Shown: positions 40,297-48,427 of the stretch, piece after piece | Position numbering within the stretch: the first letter of the stretch is position 1 | How the letters are laid out: each line of letters opens with the position of its first letter | Origin: JAJYQH01 sp036261615 | Lineage (GTDB): Bacteria > Actinomycetota > Actinomycetes > Propionibacteriales > Propionibacteriaceae | NCBI GenBank assembly: GCA_036261615.1 | Contig: DATAKK010000014.1 | Location: forward strand, 1-64,000 | Direction: 5' to 3' | Length of the DNA stretch: 64,000 bases | The notes under the pieces: generated by a model | Databases searched by the model: none | What the model saw: only the letters and a program-made list of their open reading frames with translations | What the model was told of the DNA's origin: nothing | Made by a program: the position numbers and the translations under genes

Positions 40297-41097
40297 TCAG
40301 GCCCCGGCGTCCGGCTTGCGGCCGACGAAGAAGATCCGCCGGAAGGGGAACGGGGTCCCGTGCTCGCCGACGGGGTACGCCTCCCGGAGCAGCAGCCGGT
40401 ACTGGGCCTCGAACTCGGCGCCCTCCTCCTCGCTCAGCGCGTCGAGCACCGGACGCAGCGCCGTGCCGCGCACCCAGCCGAGCACCGGGTCGCTGCCCTC
40501 GAGCACGTGCAGGTAGGTGGTCTCCCAGGCCTCCGCCTGCCAGCCGGAGCCGAGCAGGAGGTCGAGGTACGACTCGGGCGAGCCGACGGCGTCCGCGTGC
40601 CTGAGGACGCCGTCGAGCCGCCGGTGCCAGCGGGCCGAGTTGGCGAGGTCCCGGAGCAGGGTGTGCGACGGCGAGCCGAAGTTGCCTGGAACCTGGACGG
40701 CGAGCCAGCAGCCGGGCGACAGCTGCCCGAGCCACCGGCGCAGGAGTTGGTCGTGGCCGGGCACCCACTGCAGCGCGGCGTTGGAGACGACCACGTCGAC
40801 GTCGTCGTCGGGCACCCACGCGCGGATGTCGCCCTGGTGGATCCGCAGTCGTGCCCGCGTGCCGGAGAGCTGCGCCGCCGACTCGACCATTGCCGGCGAG
40901 CTGTCGATCCCCTCGACGACGGCGTGCGGCCACCGGTCGGCGAGGGACGCCGTCAGCGTCCCGGGACCGCACCCGAGGTCGACCACGTGCCGCGGCGAGC
41001 GGGCGCCGATCCGCGCGGTGAGGTCGACGAACGGCCGGCTGCGTTCGTCCCCGAAGCGGGCGTAGACGGCCGGATCCCAGGTCGGCGAGGCGCTCAT
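40297..41097 (-). CDS. tam: Trans-aconitate 2-methyltransferase
   Basis: 266 aa. SAM-binding motif I is VVDLGCGPGTLTASLADRWP, followed by EGIDSSPAMVE, HQGDIRAWVP and VVVSNAALQWVPGH. The N-terminus WDPAVYARFGDERSRPF and the C-terminal VLGWVRGTALRPVLDAL and PFPFRRIFFVGRK are characteristic of Tam, which methylates trans-aconitate formed spontaneously from cis-aconitate. Single gene, 36 bases after the GMC oxidoreductase operon read in the same direction is not the case: that operon ends at 41134 upstream and could read into it. Confidence 0.88.
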   Translation of the reverse strand: MSASPTWDPAVYARFGDERSRPFVDLTARIGARSPRHVVDLGCGPGTLTASLADRWPHAVVEGIDSSPAMVESAAQLSGTRARLRIHQGDIRAWVPDDDVDVVVSNAALQWVPGHDQLLRRWLGQLSPGCWLAVQVPGNFGSPSHTLLRDLANSARWHRRLDGVLRHADAVGSPESYLDLLLGSGWQAEAWETTYLHVLEGSDPVLGWVRGTALRPVLDALSEEEGAEFEAQYRLLLREAYPVGEHGTPFPFRRIFFVGRKPDAGA

Positions 41098-41133
41098 GGC
41101 GCCACGCTAGCGCCGGGACCGAGCCGCCCCCGC

Positions 41134-42777
41134 TCAGGCGTCGCGCCGGGCGCCCCCGGACGCCAGCCGGTCCGCGGCCCTGGCGGTCACCGACATGATC
41201 GTCAGCGCCGGGTTCGCGCTGCCCTGGGTGGGCAGGACGCTCCCGTCGGTGATGTAGAGGTTGGGCACCGCGAACGTGCGGCAGTCGCCGTTGACGACCC
41301 CGTGCCGCTCGTCGGCGGCCATCCGGGCCCCGCCGACGAGGTGGGCGTAGCGGTCGATCGTGATCACCTCGTCGGCCCCGGCGGCCTTGAGGATGTTCTC
41401 CATCACCCTCTGAGCGGCGCGCATGAGCTGGGAGTCGTTGTCGCACTGGCTGTAGGAGAAGTGCGCGACCGGCATGCCGTTGCGGTCCTTCTCCTCCGCG
41501 AGGGTGACCCGGTTCTCCGGCTGAGGGAGGAACTCGCACAGCGCGCCCAGGCAGGCCCAGTGCACGTAGTCGCTCATGTAGTCGCGCAGCGTCGCGCCCC
41601 AGTGGCCCTGGGCGGCGACGTGCTCCGCCCAGGTGATCGGCAGGGGCGAGACCGTCTGGATCGAGAACCCCCGCTTGTACGGCTTGCTCGGGTCGGTCTC
41701 GTAGAACTCCTCGGTGCTCACCTCGGGAGGGGGCGCCTTGTACATGCGGATCTCCGCGTCGAAGCGGCCGGCGGTCTGCGGGGCACCCTGCACCATGAGG
41801 TAGCGGCCCACCTGGTCGTAGTCGTTGCACAACCCGTCGGGGAAGCGCTTCGACGAGGAGTTGAGCAGCAGCCGGGGCGTCTCGATCGAGTAGCCGGCGA
41901 TCGCGACCATCCGTGCCCGCTGGAACCGGGCCACGCCCTGCCGCACATAGTGGACGCCGGTGGCACGCCCAGTGCGTTCGTCGATCTCGACCCGGGTCAC
42001 CATCGAGTTGGCGCGCACCTCGGCGCCGTGCGCGAGGGCGTCCGGGATGTGGGTGATGAGGGGCGAGGCCTTGGCGTTGACCTTGCACCCCTGGAGGCAG
42101 AATCCCCGGTAGATGCAGTGGTCGCGGTTGCCGAACCGGCCGTTGGCGATCGCCACCGGCCCCACCTTGGCGGTGATGCCGAGGCGGTCGGCCCCACGGA
42201 GGAACACGTCGCCGTTGCCCCCGACCGGATGGGGTCGGTGGGGGTAGGAGTGCGGGTCGCCCCACGGCCACTTCTCCCCCGCGACCGGCAGTTCCTCCTC
42301 GATCGCCTCGTAATACGGCTTGAGGTCGGAGTACGCGAACGGCCAGTCCGCGCCCACCCCGTCGCGGGTGAACGTCTCGAAGTCGCTCGGGTGGAACCGC
42401 GGTGTGTACCCGGCGTAGTGCACCATCGACCCGCCGACGCCGCGACCGGAGTTGTTCGACCCCAGCGGAACGGGGTCGGAACCCGAGATCACCCGGGGAT
42501 CGGTCCAGTAGAGGTGGTGCGAGCCCGCCTCGTCGCTCACCCAGTCGGCGTCCGGATCCCAGAACGGGCCGGCGTCCATCGCCACCACCCGCCATCCGGC
42601 CCGGGCGAGGCGCTGGGTGAGGGTGGATCCCCCCGCCCCGCAGCCGACGACGACCAGGTCGACCTCGTCGCTGTCGTCGAACCGGCGCATGTCGGAGCGC
42701 AGCCGGTGATTGGTGCGGCTGCCGGCGGCGGGCACCAGCCAGGCGGACTCGTTGCGGCTGCGGACGCTGAGGCTCAT
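41134..42777 (-). CDS. GMC-family oxidoreductase
   Basis: 547 aa. The FAD-binding motif is LVVVGCGAGGSTLTQRLARAG (in two parts), followed by GVGGSMVHYAGYTPRFH. The C-terminal GMC segment has HLVGGARMAADE, VPNLYITDGSVLPTQGSANPALTIM and a catalytic His candidate in that region. FCLQGCKVNAKAS contributes a CxxxC. The best relatives are large subunits of membrane gluconate or sugar dehydrogenases. It overlaps the gene for a subunit-3-like partner by ATGA. There is no Tat signal here, as usual for large subunits that ride on the small one. Substrate is probably a sugar, polyol or alcohol. Confidence 0.88.
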   Translation of the reverse strand: MSLSVRSRNESAWLVPAAGSRTNHRLRSDMRRFDDSDEVDLVVVGCGAGGSTLTQRLARAGWRVVAMDAGPFWDPDADWVSDEAGSHHLYWTDPRVISGSDPVPLGSNNSGRGVGGSMVHYAGYTPRFHPSDFETFTRDGVGADWPFAYSDLKPYYEAIEEELPVAGEKWPWGDPHSYPHRPHPVGGNGDVFLRGADRLGITAKVGPVAIANGRFGNRDHCIYRGFCLQGCKVNAKASPLITHIPDALAHGAEVRANSMVTRVEIDERTGRATGVHYVRQGVARFQRARMVAIAGYSIETPRLLLNSSSKRFPDGLCNDYDQVGRYLMVQGAPQTAGRFDAEIRMYKAPPPEVSTEEFYETDPSKPYKRGFSIQTVSPLPITWAEHVAAQGHWGATLRDYMSDYVHWACLGALCEFLPQPENRVTLAEEKDRNGMPVAHFSYSQCDNDSQLMRAAQRVMENILKAAGADEVITIDRYAHLVGGARMAADERHGVVNGDCRTFAVPNLYITDGSVLPTQGSANPALTIMSVTARAADRLASGGARRDA

Positions 42778-43406
42778 GAGTTTCCCCTTGCCGGGTCGTC
42801 GGTGGGCTTGGCGTCGCGGACCTCGAAGGGCTCGCGGGCGTCGACTCCCCGGTTCTTGTAGCCGCGCGGGTACGCGGGGCCGGGGAATCCGATCTCGTTC
42901 CAGGCGCTCGGATGGGAGTAGAACGCGGTGCAGGCGTACCTGGTCCACAGGCTCCACACGTGCTTGGCACACATCCCGTGCCACGCGTCGCTGCCCAGGT
43001 CCTGCACCGCCTGGACGAGCGTGGCCTGCTGGTCGCGGGAACAGGCGGCGAACGCGGCGTCGAACCGCGACCGCGCGTCGTCGTCCAGCCCCGCCAGCGT
43101 GTCGCGCCAGGCCTGGCTGTCCTCGGGCATGTCCTCGTAGCGCCAGCCGTCGGTCTCCTGCTCGGCCAGCCGCGAGTCGATGAGGTTGACCACCGGAACC
43201 CTCGCGTCGTCCTCCTGATTGAGCAGGAGGTCGCACAGCGCGGTCGCGACCGCCTCCTCGGCCGGGGTGAAGAAGCGGATGTCGGGGGCCATGCCGATGC
43301 GCGACAGCACCACCCCGGCGGTGACAGGGTCCCAGTGCTGGCTCTGGCTCAGCACGTCGAAGCCGGGAAAGCGGCCTTCGTAGTGCTCCTGCTCGTCGCG
43401 GCTCAC
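42774..43406 (-). CDS. Gluconate 2-dehydrogenase subunit 3-like protein
   Basis: 210 aa from a GTG start that overlaps the preceding stop (GTGA). RFFTPAEEAVATALCDLLL, VNLIDSRLAEQETDGWRYEDMPED and AWRDTLAGLDDDARSRFDAAFAACSRDQQATL match the small-subunit family that accompanies GMC dehydrogenases, and AFYSHPSAWNEIGFPGPAYPRGY is its conserved end. In most members a Tat signal exports the complex; none is visible here. The protein may therefore work in the cytoplasm or be held by the membrane protein of the same operon. Confidence 0.85.
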   Translation of the reverse strand: MSRDEQEHYEGRFPGFDVLSQSQHWDPVTAGVVLSRIGMAPDIRFFTPAEEAVATALCDLLLNQEDDARVPVVNLIDSRLAEQETDGWRYEDMPEDSQAWRDTLAGLDDDARSRFDAAFAACSRDQQATLVQAVQDLGSDAWHGMCAKHVWSLWTRYACTAFYSHPSAWNEIGFPGPAYPRGYKNRGVDAREPFEVRDAKPTDDPARGNS

Positions 43407-43861
43407 TTCTCGCGCCTCAGCACCGCGGCGAGCAGACCCATCCCTCCGACCATGGTGACGAGCAGGGGTGCGAGCAGTGGGGGGCCCATCTCGATGTTGT
43501 AGCGCGCGTTGTGCCAGCCTCCCGGCTTCTGCGCGATGCCGCGGGCATGCAGATAGGTGCCCTGGAACCCGTTGGCGACGATGGCGGCCGACGCCAGCGG
43601 CAGTGCGGTCTTGGCCATCCGCTGGCTGAAGAAGCCGGCGATGCCCGCCGCCGCCCCGATCGGTCCCAGCGCCACCGGGATCCACATCAGTTTGTTGCCG
43701 AAGCTCGCCGAATCGTGCTCGAAGAAGATCTCCGCGGCCGTGGTGATCGCCCCGAGCGCGGTGAGGGCCGAGAGGCTGCGCTCGAAGCGTCCCGTCTCGA
43801 CGTTGCGGACCATCCGGTCGATCCCACGCACCACCTTGGGCGTGTCTGCAGTTGCTGCCAT
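43403..43861 (-). CDS. Small membrane protein of the GMC operon
   Basis: 152 aa with about four hydrophobic helices (LSALTALGAITTAAEIFF, WIPVALGPIGAAAGIAGFF, ALPLASAAIVANGF, LLAPLLVTMVGGMGLLAAVL). Conserved-looking polar residues occur in FFEHDSASFGNKLM and NARYNIEMGPP. I do not recognise the family, but small proteins of this kind sit beside GMC/subunit-3 pairs and could anchor them or pass electrons to quinone. GAAGGA precedes the ATG. First gene of the operon, divergent from a MarR regulator. Confidence 0.72.
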   Translation of the reverse strand: MAATADTPKVVRGIDRMVRNVETGRFERSLSALTALGAITTAAEIFFEHDSASFGNKLMWIPVALGPIGAAAGIAGFFSQRMAKTALPLASAAIVANGFQGTYLHARGIAQKPGGWHNARYNIEMGPPLLAPLLVTMVGGMGLLAAVLRREK

Positions 43862-43919
43862 CTACGTGCGGTCCTTCCATCCTGCGGGCGCCGTCGCCCC
43901 GCTCAGTGCGGTCGGTTTC

Positions 43920-43964
43920 CTTGCGTGAGCGCAAGTATTGCACAGGCCACCAATGGTGGATACT
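43920..43964. promoter_or_regulatory. Operator/promoter region between MarR gene and GMC operon
   Basis: Three palindromes lie in 40 bases: CTTGCGTGAGCGCAAG (43920-43935), GCAAGTATTGC (43931-43941) and CCACCAATGGTGG (43947-43959). A weak plus-strand promoter, TTGCAC (43938-43943) and GATACT (43959-43964), frames the third and ends six bases before the MarR ATG. These are good candidate MarR-binding sites controlling both directions. Confidence 0.5.
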
Positions 43965-43970
43965 GGTCGC

Positions 43971-44462
43971 ATGTCCCCTGCCGAGGCACCCGCGCCGGCC
44001 GTGCCCCCCGGCGATGTGGACGCCGTCATGCTCGCGCTCCAGGCGCTCGTGGGCGTCGCGGCCGAGTCCGTCGCCCAGGTCGAGGACCGCGTGACCCTGC
44101 CCCAGCTCCGCGTCCTCGTGCTCATCGCCAGTCGGGGCACGCAGAACGTCAACGCGGTGGCGAGGGCCATGGGCATCCATCCCTCCAACGCGAGCCGGGC
44201 CTGCGACCGGCTGGTGGCCGGTGGCCTGCTCCAGCGCTCCGAGTCGGCCGTCGACCGCCGCAACCTCGTCCTCGACCTCACCGAGGAGGGCCGCGCGCTG
44301 GTCGCCGGGCTGGTCGAGCACCGCCGGCGGGCCATCTCCCGGGTGCTCGCCCAGGTGCCCGACACGAAGCGGACCGGTTTGGTCCGGGCCATGAGCGCCT
44401 TCGGCCGGGCGGCCGGCGAGGGTCCCGCCGGGGAGGCGTGGAAGCTCGGCTGGCACGACTGA
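43971..44462 (+). CDS. MarR-family transcriptional regulator
   Basis: 163 aa from the ATG at 43971; an in-frame ATG at 43953 lies inside an operator palindrome and is less likely. The winged helix spans about 45-120: TLPQLRVLVLIASRG, NVNAVARAMGIHPSNASRACDRLVAGGLLQRSES and DRRNLVLDLTEEGRAL. MarR dimers repress divergent genes and release DNA on binding a phenolic ligand or on oxidation. It faces the GMC oxidoreductase operon, its probable target. No ribosome site is seen, and the -10 lies six bases before the ATG, so translation is probably leaderless. Confidence 0.9.
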   Translation: MSPAEAPAPAVPPGDVDAVMLALQALVGVAAESVAQVEDRVTLPQLRVLVLIASRGTQNVNAVARAMGIHPSNASRACDRLVAGGLLQRSESAVDRRNLVLDLTEEGRALVAGLVEHRRRAISRVLAQVPDTKRTGLVRAMSAFGRAAGEGPAGEAWKLGWHD

Positions 44463-44514
44463 ACGAGCTCGGCCACTCCTGCGTCACCCGCCCGGCGTCC
44501 CGCCACGCTCGTCC

Positions 44515-45921
44515 TCACCCCTGGGTGGCCGACTCGAGCTTGCTCCGCCGGTCGCCGACGAGGTCGTTCTGGATGTCCTCGAGGGAGCGGTCGCGCGTCT
44601 CCGGCACCTTGAAGGCGAAGAAGAGGAACGCGACCACCGCGAGCCCGGTGTAGACGAAGAAGGTGCCCTGGCGGGTGATCCAGTGCGTGACGGTCAGGAA
44701 GCTGCTCGCCACGATGAAGTTGGCCGCCCAGTTCACCATCGTCGACAGGGCCATCGCCTTGCTGCGGATGCCCGTCGGGAAGATCTCGGAGATCATCAGC
44801 CAGAACACCGGGCCGAGCCCGATCGCGAACGAGGCGATGTAGAACATCAACGCGATGAGGGCGAGGTAGGACGCATGGTGCTGCAGCCCCGGTGACCAGA
44901 AGTAGACACCGAGCACCGCCAGGGCGATCGTGAGTCCGCCGGTTCCGATGAGCAGGAGCTTGCGGCGTCCGACGCGGTCGAGCAGCAGCACCGCCACGAT
45001 CGTGAAGACGACGTTGGTGACGCCGACGAACACGGTCTGGGCGATCGACGCGTTCTTGGTCAGCCCGGTGCCCTGGAGAATCGTCGGGGCGTAGTAGATC
45101 ACCGTGTTCACCCCGACGAACTGCTGGAAGAACGCCAGGCCGACGCCGACCACGAGCAACGGGCGCATGAGCGGCCCGAACAGGTCGCGCACGCGGCTGC
45201 TCTTCTCGCTCTCGACAGCCTCCTCCATGTCCTTGAACTCGCCGTCGACGTCGGTCTCGTCGTCGTTCTCGCGGAGCCGGTCGAGCACGTCCTTCGCCTC
45301 GTCCCCGCGTCCCTGCTCCACCAGCCAGCGGGGGGTGTGCGGGACCGTGATCATGCCGATGGCGAGCGCCAGCCCGGGAAGTACCGCGATGCCGAGCATC
45401 CACCGCCAGGTGCCGGGGACGTTCGCGAACGCGAAGTCGACGAGGTACGACAGCAGGATGCCGGAGGTCACCGCGAGCTGGTTGAACGAGACGAGCCCGC
45501 CGCGGAGCCGGGGTGGGGACACCTCGGACACGTACATCGGCGAGACGAACGAGGCGGTGCCGACCGACAGCCCCAGAAGGAACCGGAAGCCGATGAGCAT
45601 GGGGACGTTCACCGACAGCGCGCACCCGATGGCTGCGATCGCGTAGACCGCGCCGCTGGCCACCTTGGTCCACTTGCGGCTGGCCAGGTCCGCGGAGTAC
45701 GCGGAGATCGCCGCGCCGAGGATCGCGCCCAGGAGCAGCACCGAGACGATCCACTCCTGTGCGGTGGAAGTCGCGTGCAGGTCGCCCTTGATGTAGAGCA
45801 GCGCGCCGGAGATGACGCCGGTGTCGTAGCCGAACAGCAGGCCGCCGATGGCGGCGATCACTGACACCCGAATGAGCAGGGTGTTCCCGTTGTCGCGCAG
45901 ATCCTTGATGAAGCCCGCCAT
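44515..45921 (-). CDS. Sugar porter MFS transporter (XylE/GalP type)
   Basis: 468 aa, 12 helices. Sugar-porter motifs are complete: GYDTGVISGALLYI in TM1, the RFLLGLSVGTASFVSPMYVSEVSPPRLRG block (in parts), PHTPRWLVEQGR after TM6, QQFVGVNTVIYYAPTI in TM7, DRVGRRKLL between TM8 and TM9 and a PETRDRSLEDIQ end. The QQFxGxNxxxYYxP motif is the hexose-binding helix. It probably imports xylose, arabinose, glucose or inositol with protons. Its leader contains two palindromes (see the operator entry). Confidence 0.92.
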   Translation of the reverse strand: MAGFIKDLRDNGNTLLIRVSVIAAIGGLLFGYDTGVISGALLYIKGDLHATSTAQEWIVSVLLLGAILGAAISAYSADLASRKWTKVASGAVYAIAAIGCALSVNVPMLIGFRFLLGLSVGTASFVSPMYVSEVSPPRLRGGLVSFNQLAVTSGILLSYLVDFAFANVPGTWRWMLGIAVLPGLALAIGMITVPHTPRWLVEQGRGDEAKDVLDRLRENDDETDVDGEFKDMEEAVESEKSSRVRDLFGPLMRPLLVVGVGLAFFQQFVGVNTVIYYAPTILQGTGLTKNASIAQTVFVGVTNVVFTIVAVLLLDRVGRRKLLLIGTGGLTIALAVLGVYFWSPGLQHHASYLALIALMFYIASFAIGLGPVFWLMISEIFPTGIRSKAMALSTMVNWAANFIVASSFLTVTHWITRQGTFFVYTGLAVVAFLFFAFKVPETRDRSLEDIQNDLVGDRRSKLESATQG

Positions 45922-45949
45922 GCTCTCTCCGTTCGTCGTCGTCGACGTC

Positions 45950-46007
45950 CCGAGCGCACGCTCGGAGCGGTCACCCGTCGGGCGGAGGGGCCTGGGACAC
46001 CTGTCCC
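45950..46007 (-). promoter_or_regulatory. Palindromes upstream of the sugar porter gene
   Basis: CCGAGCGCACGCTCGG (45950-45965, 7-base arms) and GGGACACCTGTCCC (45994-46007, 6-base arms) lie 29-86 bases before the start. They may be operators or, for the first, a leader hairpin. I could not place a clear -10/-35 pair. Confidence 0.35.
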
Positions 46008-46086
46008 ATGCCCGGACGCGGGCGCCGCGAAACGTGTCCCGGGCGACGAATCCTCCCCAAGGGCATCTCTGACGAGGGATTTCCCG

Positions 46087-46668
46087 TCACTCGTCGGTGG
46101 TACGACGGGCCGCCGCCGGCGAGTCGTCCGCCGGCTCGACCCACCCGACCGACGCCTCCAGCCCCCGGCGGACGAGCGGCCCCATCGGGCCGGAGGTCTC
46201 GGGGACGACGGTGAGCTCGCCCTTGGACTCGTAGAGCACGTAGCGCACGTGGGCGAGGTCGAAAACGCCGCGCTGGCGCAGTTGCGCGTAGATGTCGTTG
46301 TCGGTGAGCCCGCACCACCTCAGCTGGTCACGCCGCAACTCGCCGTGGACCACCAGCACCCGCACCCTGTGGTCGGCGAGCTTGCCGAGCAGCGGCCGGA
46401 AGCGGAGCAGGCTCGCGAGGCGGTGGACGAGGATCAACGTGAGCAGCGCCACCGCACCCGTGAGGTACGACTGGCTGCCTGCGATCGCGGTCCTCCCGAC
46501 GACCGCGCCCATCGCCACGGCGGTGGCGAAGTCGATGATGGTCCACTGCGCCAGCGTCCGGCGCTCCCCGATCCGCAGGCCCACGAGCGCCGTGACGTAC
46601 ATGAGAGCCGCCTTGGCCGCCACCGCCCACCAGTGCGACGCCTGCCCCACCAACCACCCGTAGTCCAC
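46087..46668 (-). CDS. DUF421 (YetF-like) membrane protein
   Basis: 193 aa from a GTG start after AAGGAGG. Three N-terminal helices (AVAAKAALMYVTALVGLRI, FATAVAMGAVVGRTA, LTGAVALLTLILVHRLASLL) and a cytoplasmic YetF domain: VRVLVVHGELRRDQLRWCGLTDNDIYAQLRQRGV and VRYVLYESKGELTVV, quoted in parts. YetF/YrbG-type proteins are widespread; some are linked to spore or stress traits but the molecular role is unknown. Confidence 0.88.
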   Translation of the reverse strand: MDYGWLVGQASHWWAVAAKAALMYVTALVGLRIGERRTLAQWTIIDFATAVAMGAVVGRTAIAGSQSYLTGAVALLTLILVHRLASLLRFRPLLGKLADHRVRVLVVHGELRRDQLRWCGLTDNDIYAQLRQRGVFDLAHVRYVLYESKGELTVVPETSGPMGPLVRRGLEASVGWVEPADDSPAAARRTTDE

Positions 46669-46757
46669 GTCCCGCGTCCTCCTTCGTGTCGCACCGCCGT
46701 GACGTCAACCCTACGGAGCAGCGCCGAGGGGCCCGCGGGCGAGGACGCGCCGGGCCG

Positions 46758-47912
46758 CTACGAGCCGGACGCGCCCACGATCAGCCGGCCCCCCTGGTCG
46801 TCGACGGAGCCCGTCTTCTCGAAGAAGTGCGGGGCGCGCTCCACGAGGGTGCCGGTCCGGTAGTAGGGGTCGTCGGGCTGCAGCGGGAAGTCGACGGTGA
46901 CGCGTTCGATCGCCGACTTGTAGATCGCGGTGACCAACTCGACCGCGTTGCGCCCGTCGGTGCCCTCGATGGCCGGACGCCGGCCCTCGCGGACTGCCGC
47001 GAGGAAGTCGCCGATCTGCCCGGCGTGACCTGTCCTCGGCAGCGGCTCGTGGGACGCGGCGAGGGCGTCCAGTTCGGCGACCAGCTCGTCGTTCGGGCCC
47101 GCAGGGAAGCCGTTCGGCTGGTGCCGGTCGGCCGCGACCGCCCATGGTTGCGACACCCGCGCCCGCTGCCCCTGGATGACGATCGACTGCTGCTCGGCGT
47201 GATGCACCGTCGAGCTGGTGAGCTCGGCCAGCGCCCGGCCGTACTGGAGGATGGCCACCGACAGGTCCTCGACCTCGGCGTTGTGGTGCTGGGCGTTGCT
47301 CATCACCGCGGTGACCGCCTCCGGGCGTCCGAGCAACCACAGGGTGAGATCGATGTGATGGATCGCGTGGCTCAGCGTGCAGCCTCCGCCCTCGGACGCC
47401 CAGGTGCCCCGCCACCAGAGGTCGTAGTACGGCAGCGACCGCGACCACGCGGAGGTGATCTGCGCATGGGAGATCGTGCCGATCAGCCCCGAGTCGAGCA
47501 CCTCCTTGAGGGTCGCCATGTCGTCGCGGAAGCGGTTCTGGGCGACGCTGCCGAGAAGCCGGCCGGACGCTCTCGCCGAGGCGATCATGGCGTCGCACTC
47601 CTCGAGGGAGGGCGCCATCGGCTTCTCGACGAGCACGTGGACGCCGGCCTCGAGCGCCTGGATGGTGACCCGGGCATGGGTGTCGGGCGTGGTCGCGACG
47701 CTCACCAGGTCGAGATCCTCGGCGGCGAGCATGGCTGCGGCGTCGTCGTACACCCGGGCCGCGGTCAGCCCGAACTCGTCGCGGCGCGCTTCGGCCTTGC
47801 GGGGGACGATGTCGCACAGGGCGACGATCTCGCAGTCGTCGGGGTGGGCGACGTAGCCCCGCAGGTGTGCGGGCGAGATGCCGCCCGTGCCGATGACACC
47901 GACTTTCAGCAT
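46758..47912 (-). CDS. Gfo/Idh/MocA-family dehydrogenase (last gene of the catabolic operon)
   Basis: 384 aa. The Rossmann motif VGVIGTGGISPAHLRGY is at the N-terminus; the conserved EKP is in VHVLVEKPMAPSLEECDAM. The C-terminal sheet domain includes GGGCTLSHAIHHIDLTLWLLG, whose D and H residues (the HxxD/H pattern) line the sugar site. Members oxidise or reduce C3 of sugars, inositols or glycosides with NAD(P). It overlaps the preceding gene by seven bases. It is one of two such enzymes in the operon, the other lying at its start, which suggests paired oxidation and reduction steps as in 3-keto-glycoside metabolism. Confidence 0.9.
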   Translation of the reverse strand: MLKVGVIGTGGISPAHLRGYVAHPDDCEIVALCDIVPRKAEARRDEFGLTAARVYDDAAAMLAAEDLDLVSVATTPDTHARVTIQALEAGVHVLVEKPMAPSLEECDAMIASARASGRLLGSVAQNRFRDDMATLKEVLDSGLIGTISHAQITSAWSRSLPYYDLWWRGTWASEGGGCTLSHAIHHIDLTLWLLGRPEAVTAVMSNAQHHNAEVEDLSVAILQYGRALAELTSSTVHHAEQQSIVIQGQRARVSQPWAVAADRHQPNGFPAGPNDELVAELDALAASHEPLPRTGHAGQIGDFLAAVREGRRPAIEGTDGRNAVELVTAIYKSAIERVTVDFPLQPDDPYYRTGTLVERAPHFFEKTGSVDDQGGRLIVGASGS

Positions 47913-48427
47913 GATGGTCCTTTCCGGACTGTTTCTGGGATGTACCAGCTGTCGGGGTTGAGGTCGAGGGTCGCGTAGCAGTAGTTGCCCATCGGGAGCC
48001 AGTAGTCGTACGCCTCCGGGGTCGCACCCTGGTAGATGATGAGCAGCTGCAGGGTGCCTGCGTAGAGCGCCCACGTGTGCCGCCGGCGGGTGACGGCGTC
48101 CTCGGTGAAGGTGAACTCCCGTTCCAGCCGGACGAGGGTGCCGAGCGACTCGGTGCTGCCCGCGAGCTGGACGTAGCCGGGAAGCGCCGCGATGCCGGCG
48201 TCGAAGCCCTCGGCCAGCGCCGCCATGTCGCTCGGCTCGACCGGCACACTGCCCCGGCTGACCAGGGTGGCGAAGAAGGTCGCCGGGTCCCCGGCCGTCG
48301 GGTGCAGCACGGCCCCGCCCTCGCCGAGCGGTTCCACCCGCCAGTCCCAGGGATGGCGGAAGGAGTAGTGCCCCGACGGGTCGCGGTAGCGCGTGATCCC
48401 GGTGAACTCGGGGGCGTTGCTCGTCAT
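47906..48427 (-). CDS. DUF1795/PsbP-like protein of the catabolic operon
   Basis: 173 aa. FTGITRYRDPSGHYSFRHPWDWRVEP and GYVQLAGSTESLGTLVRLEREFTF resemble the PsbP/DUF1795 fold, a small alpha-beta sandwich of unknown function in bacteria. There is no signal peptide. Its ATG overlaps the stop of the upstream ATPase (ATGA), and its end overlaps the dehydrogenase start, so it is firmly embedded in the operon. It might be a ligand-binding accessory or an isomerase, but nothing visible proves either. Confidence 0.7.
   Translation of the reverse strand: MTSNAPEFTGITRYRDPSGHYSFRHPWDWRVEPLGEGGAVLHPTAGDPATFFATLVSRGSVPVEPSDMAALAEGFDAGIAALPGYVQLAGSTESLGTLVRLEREFTFTEDAVTRRRHTWALYAGTLQLLIIYQGATPEAYDYWLPMGNYCYATLDLNPDSWYIPETVRKGPSC

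Noticed and set aside
46011..46032. Stress-type promoter before the sugar porter (GTTT-N16-GGGCA)
   Set aside because: The -10 deviates (GGGCA, not GGGTA) and it would be the only porter in the set. Too weak to list as a feature.
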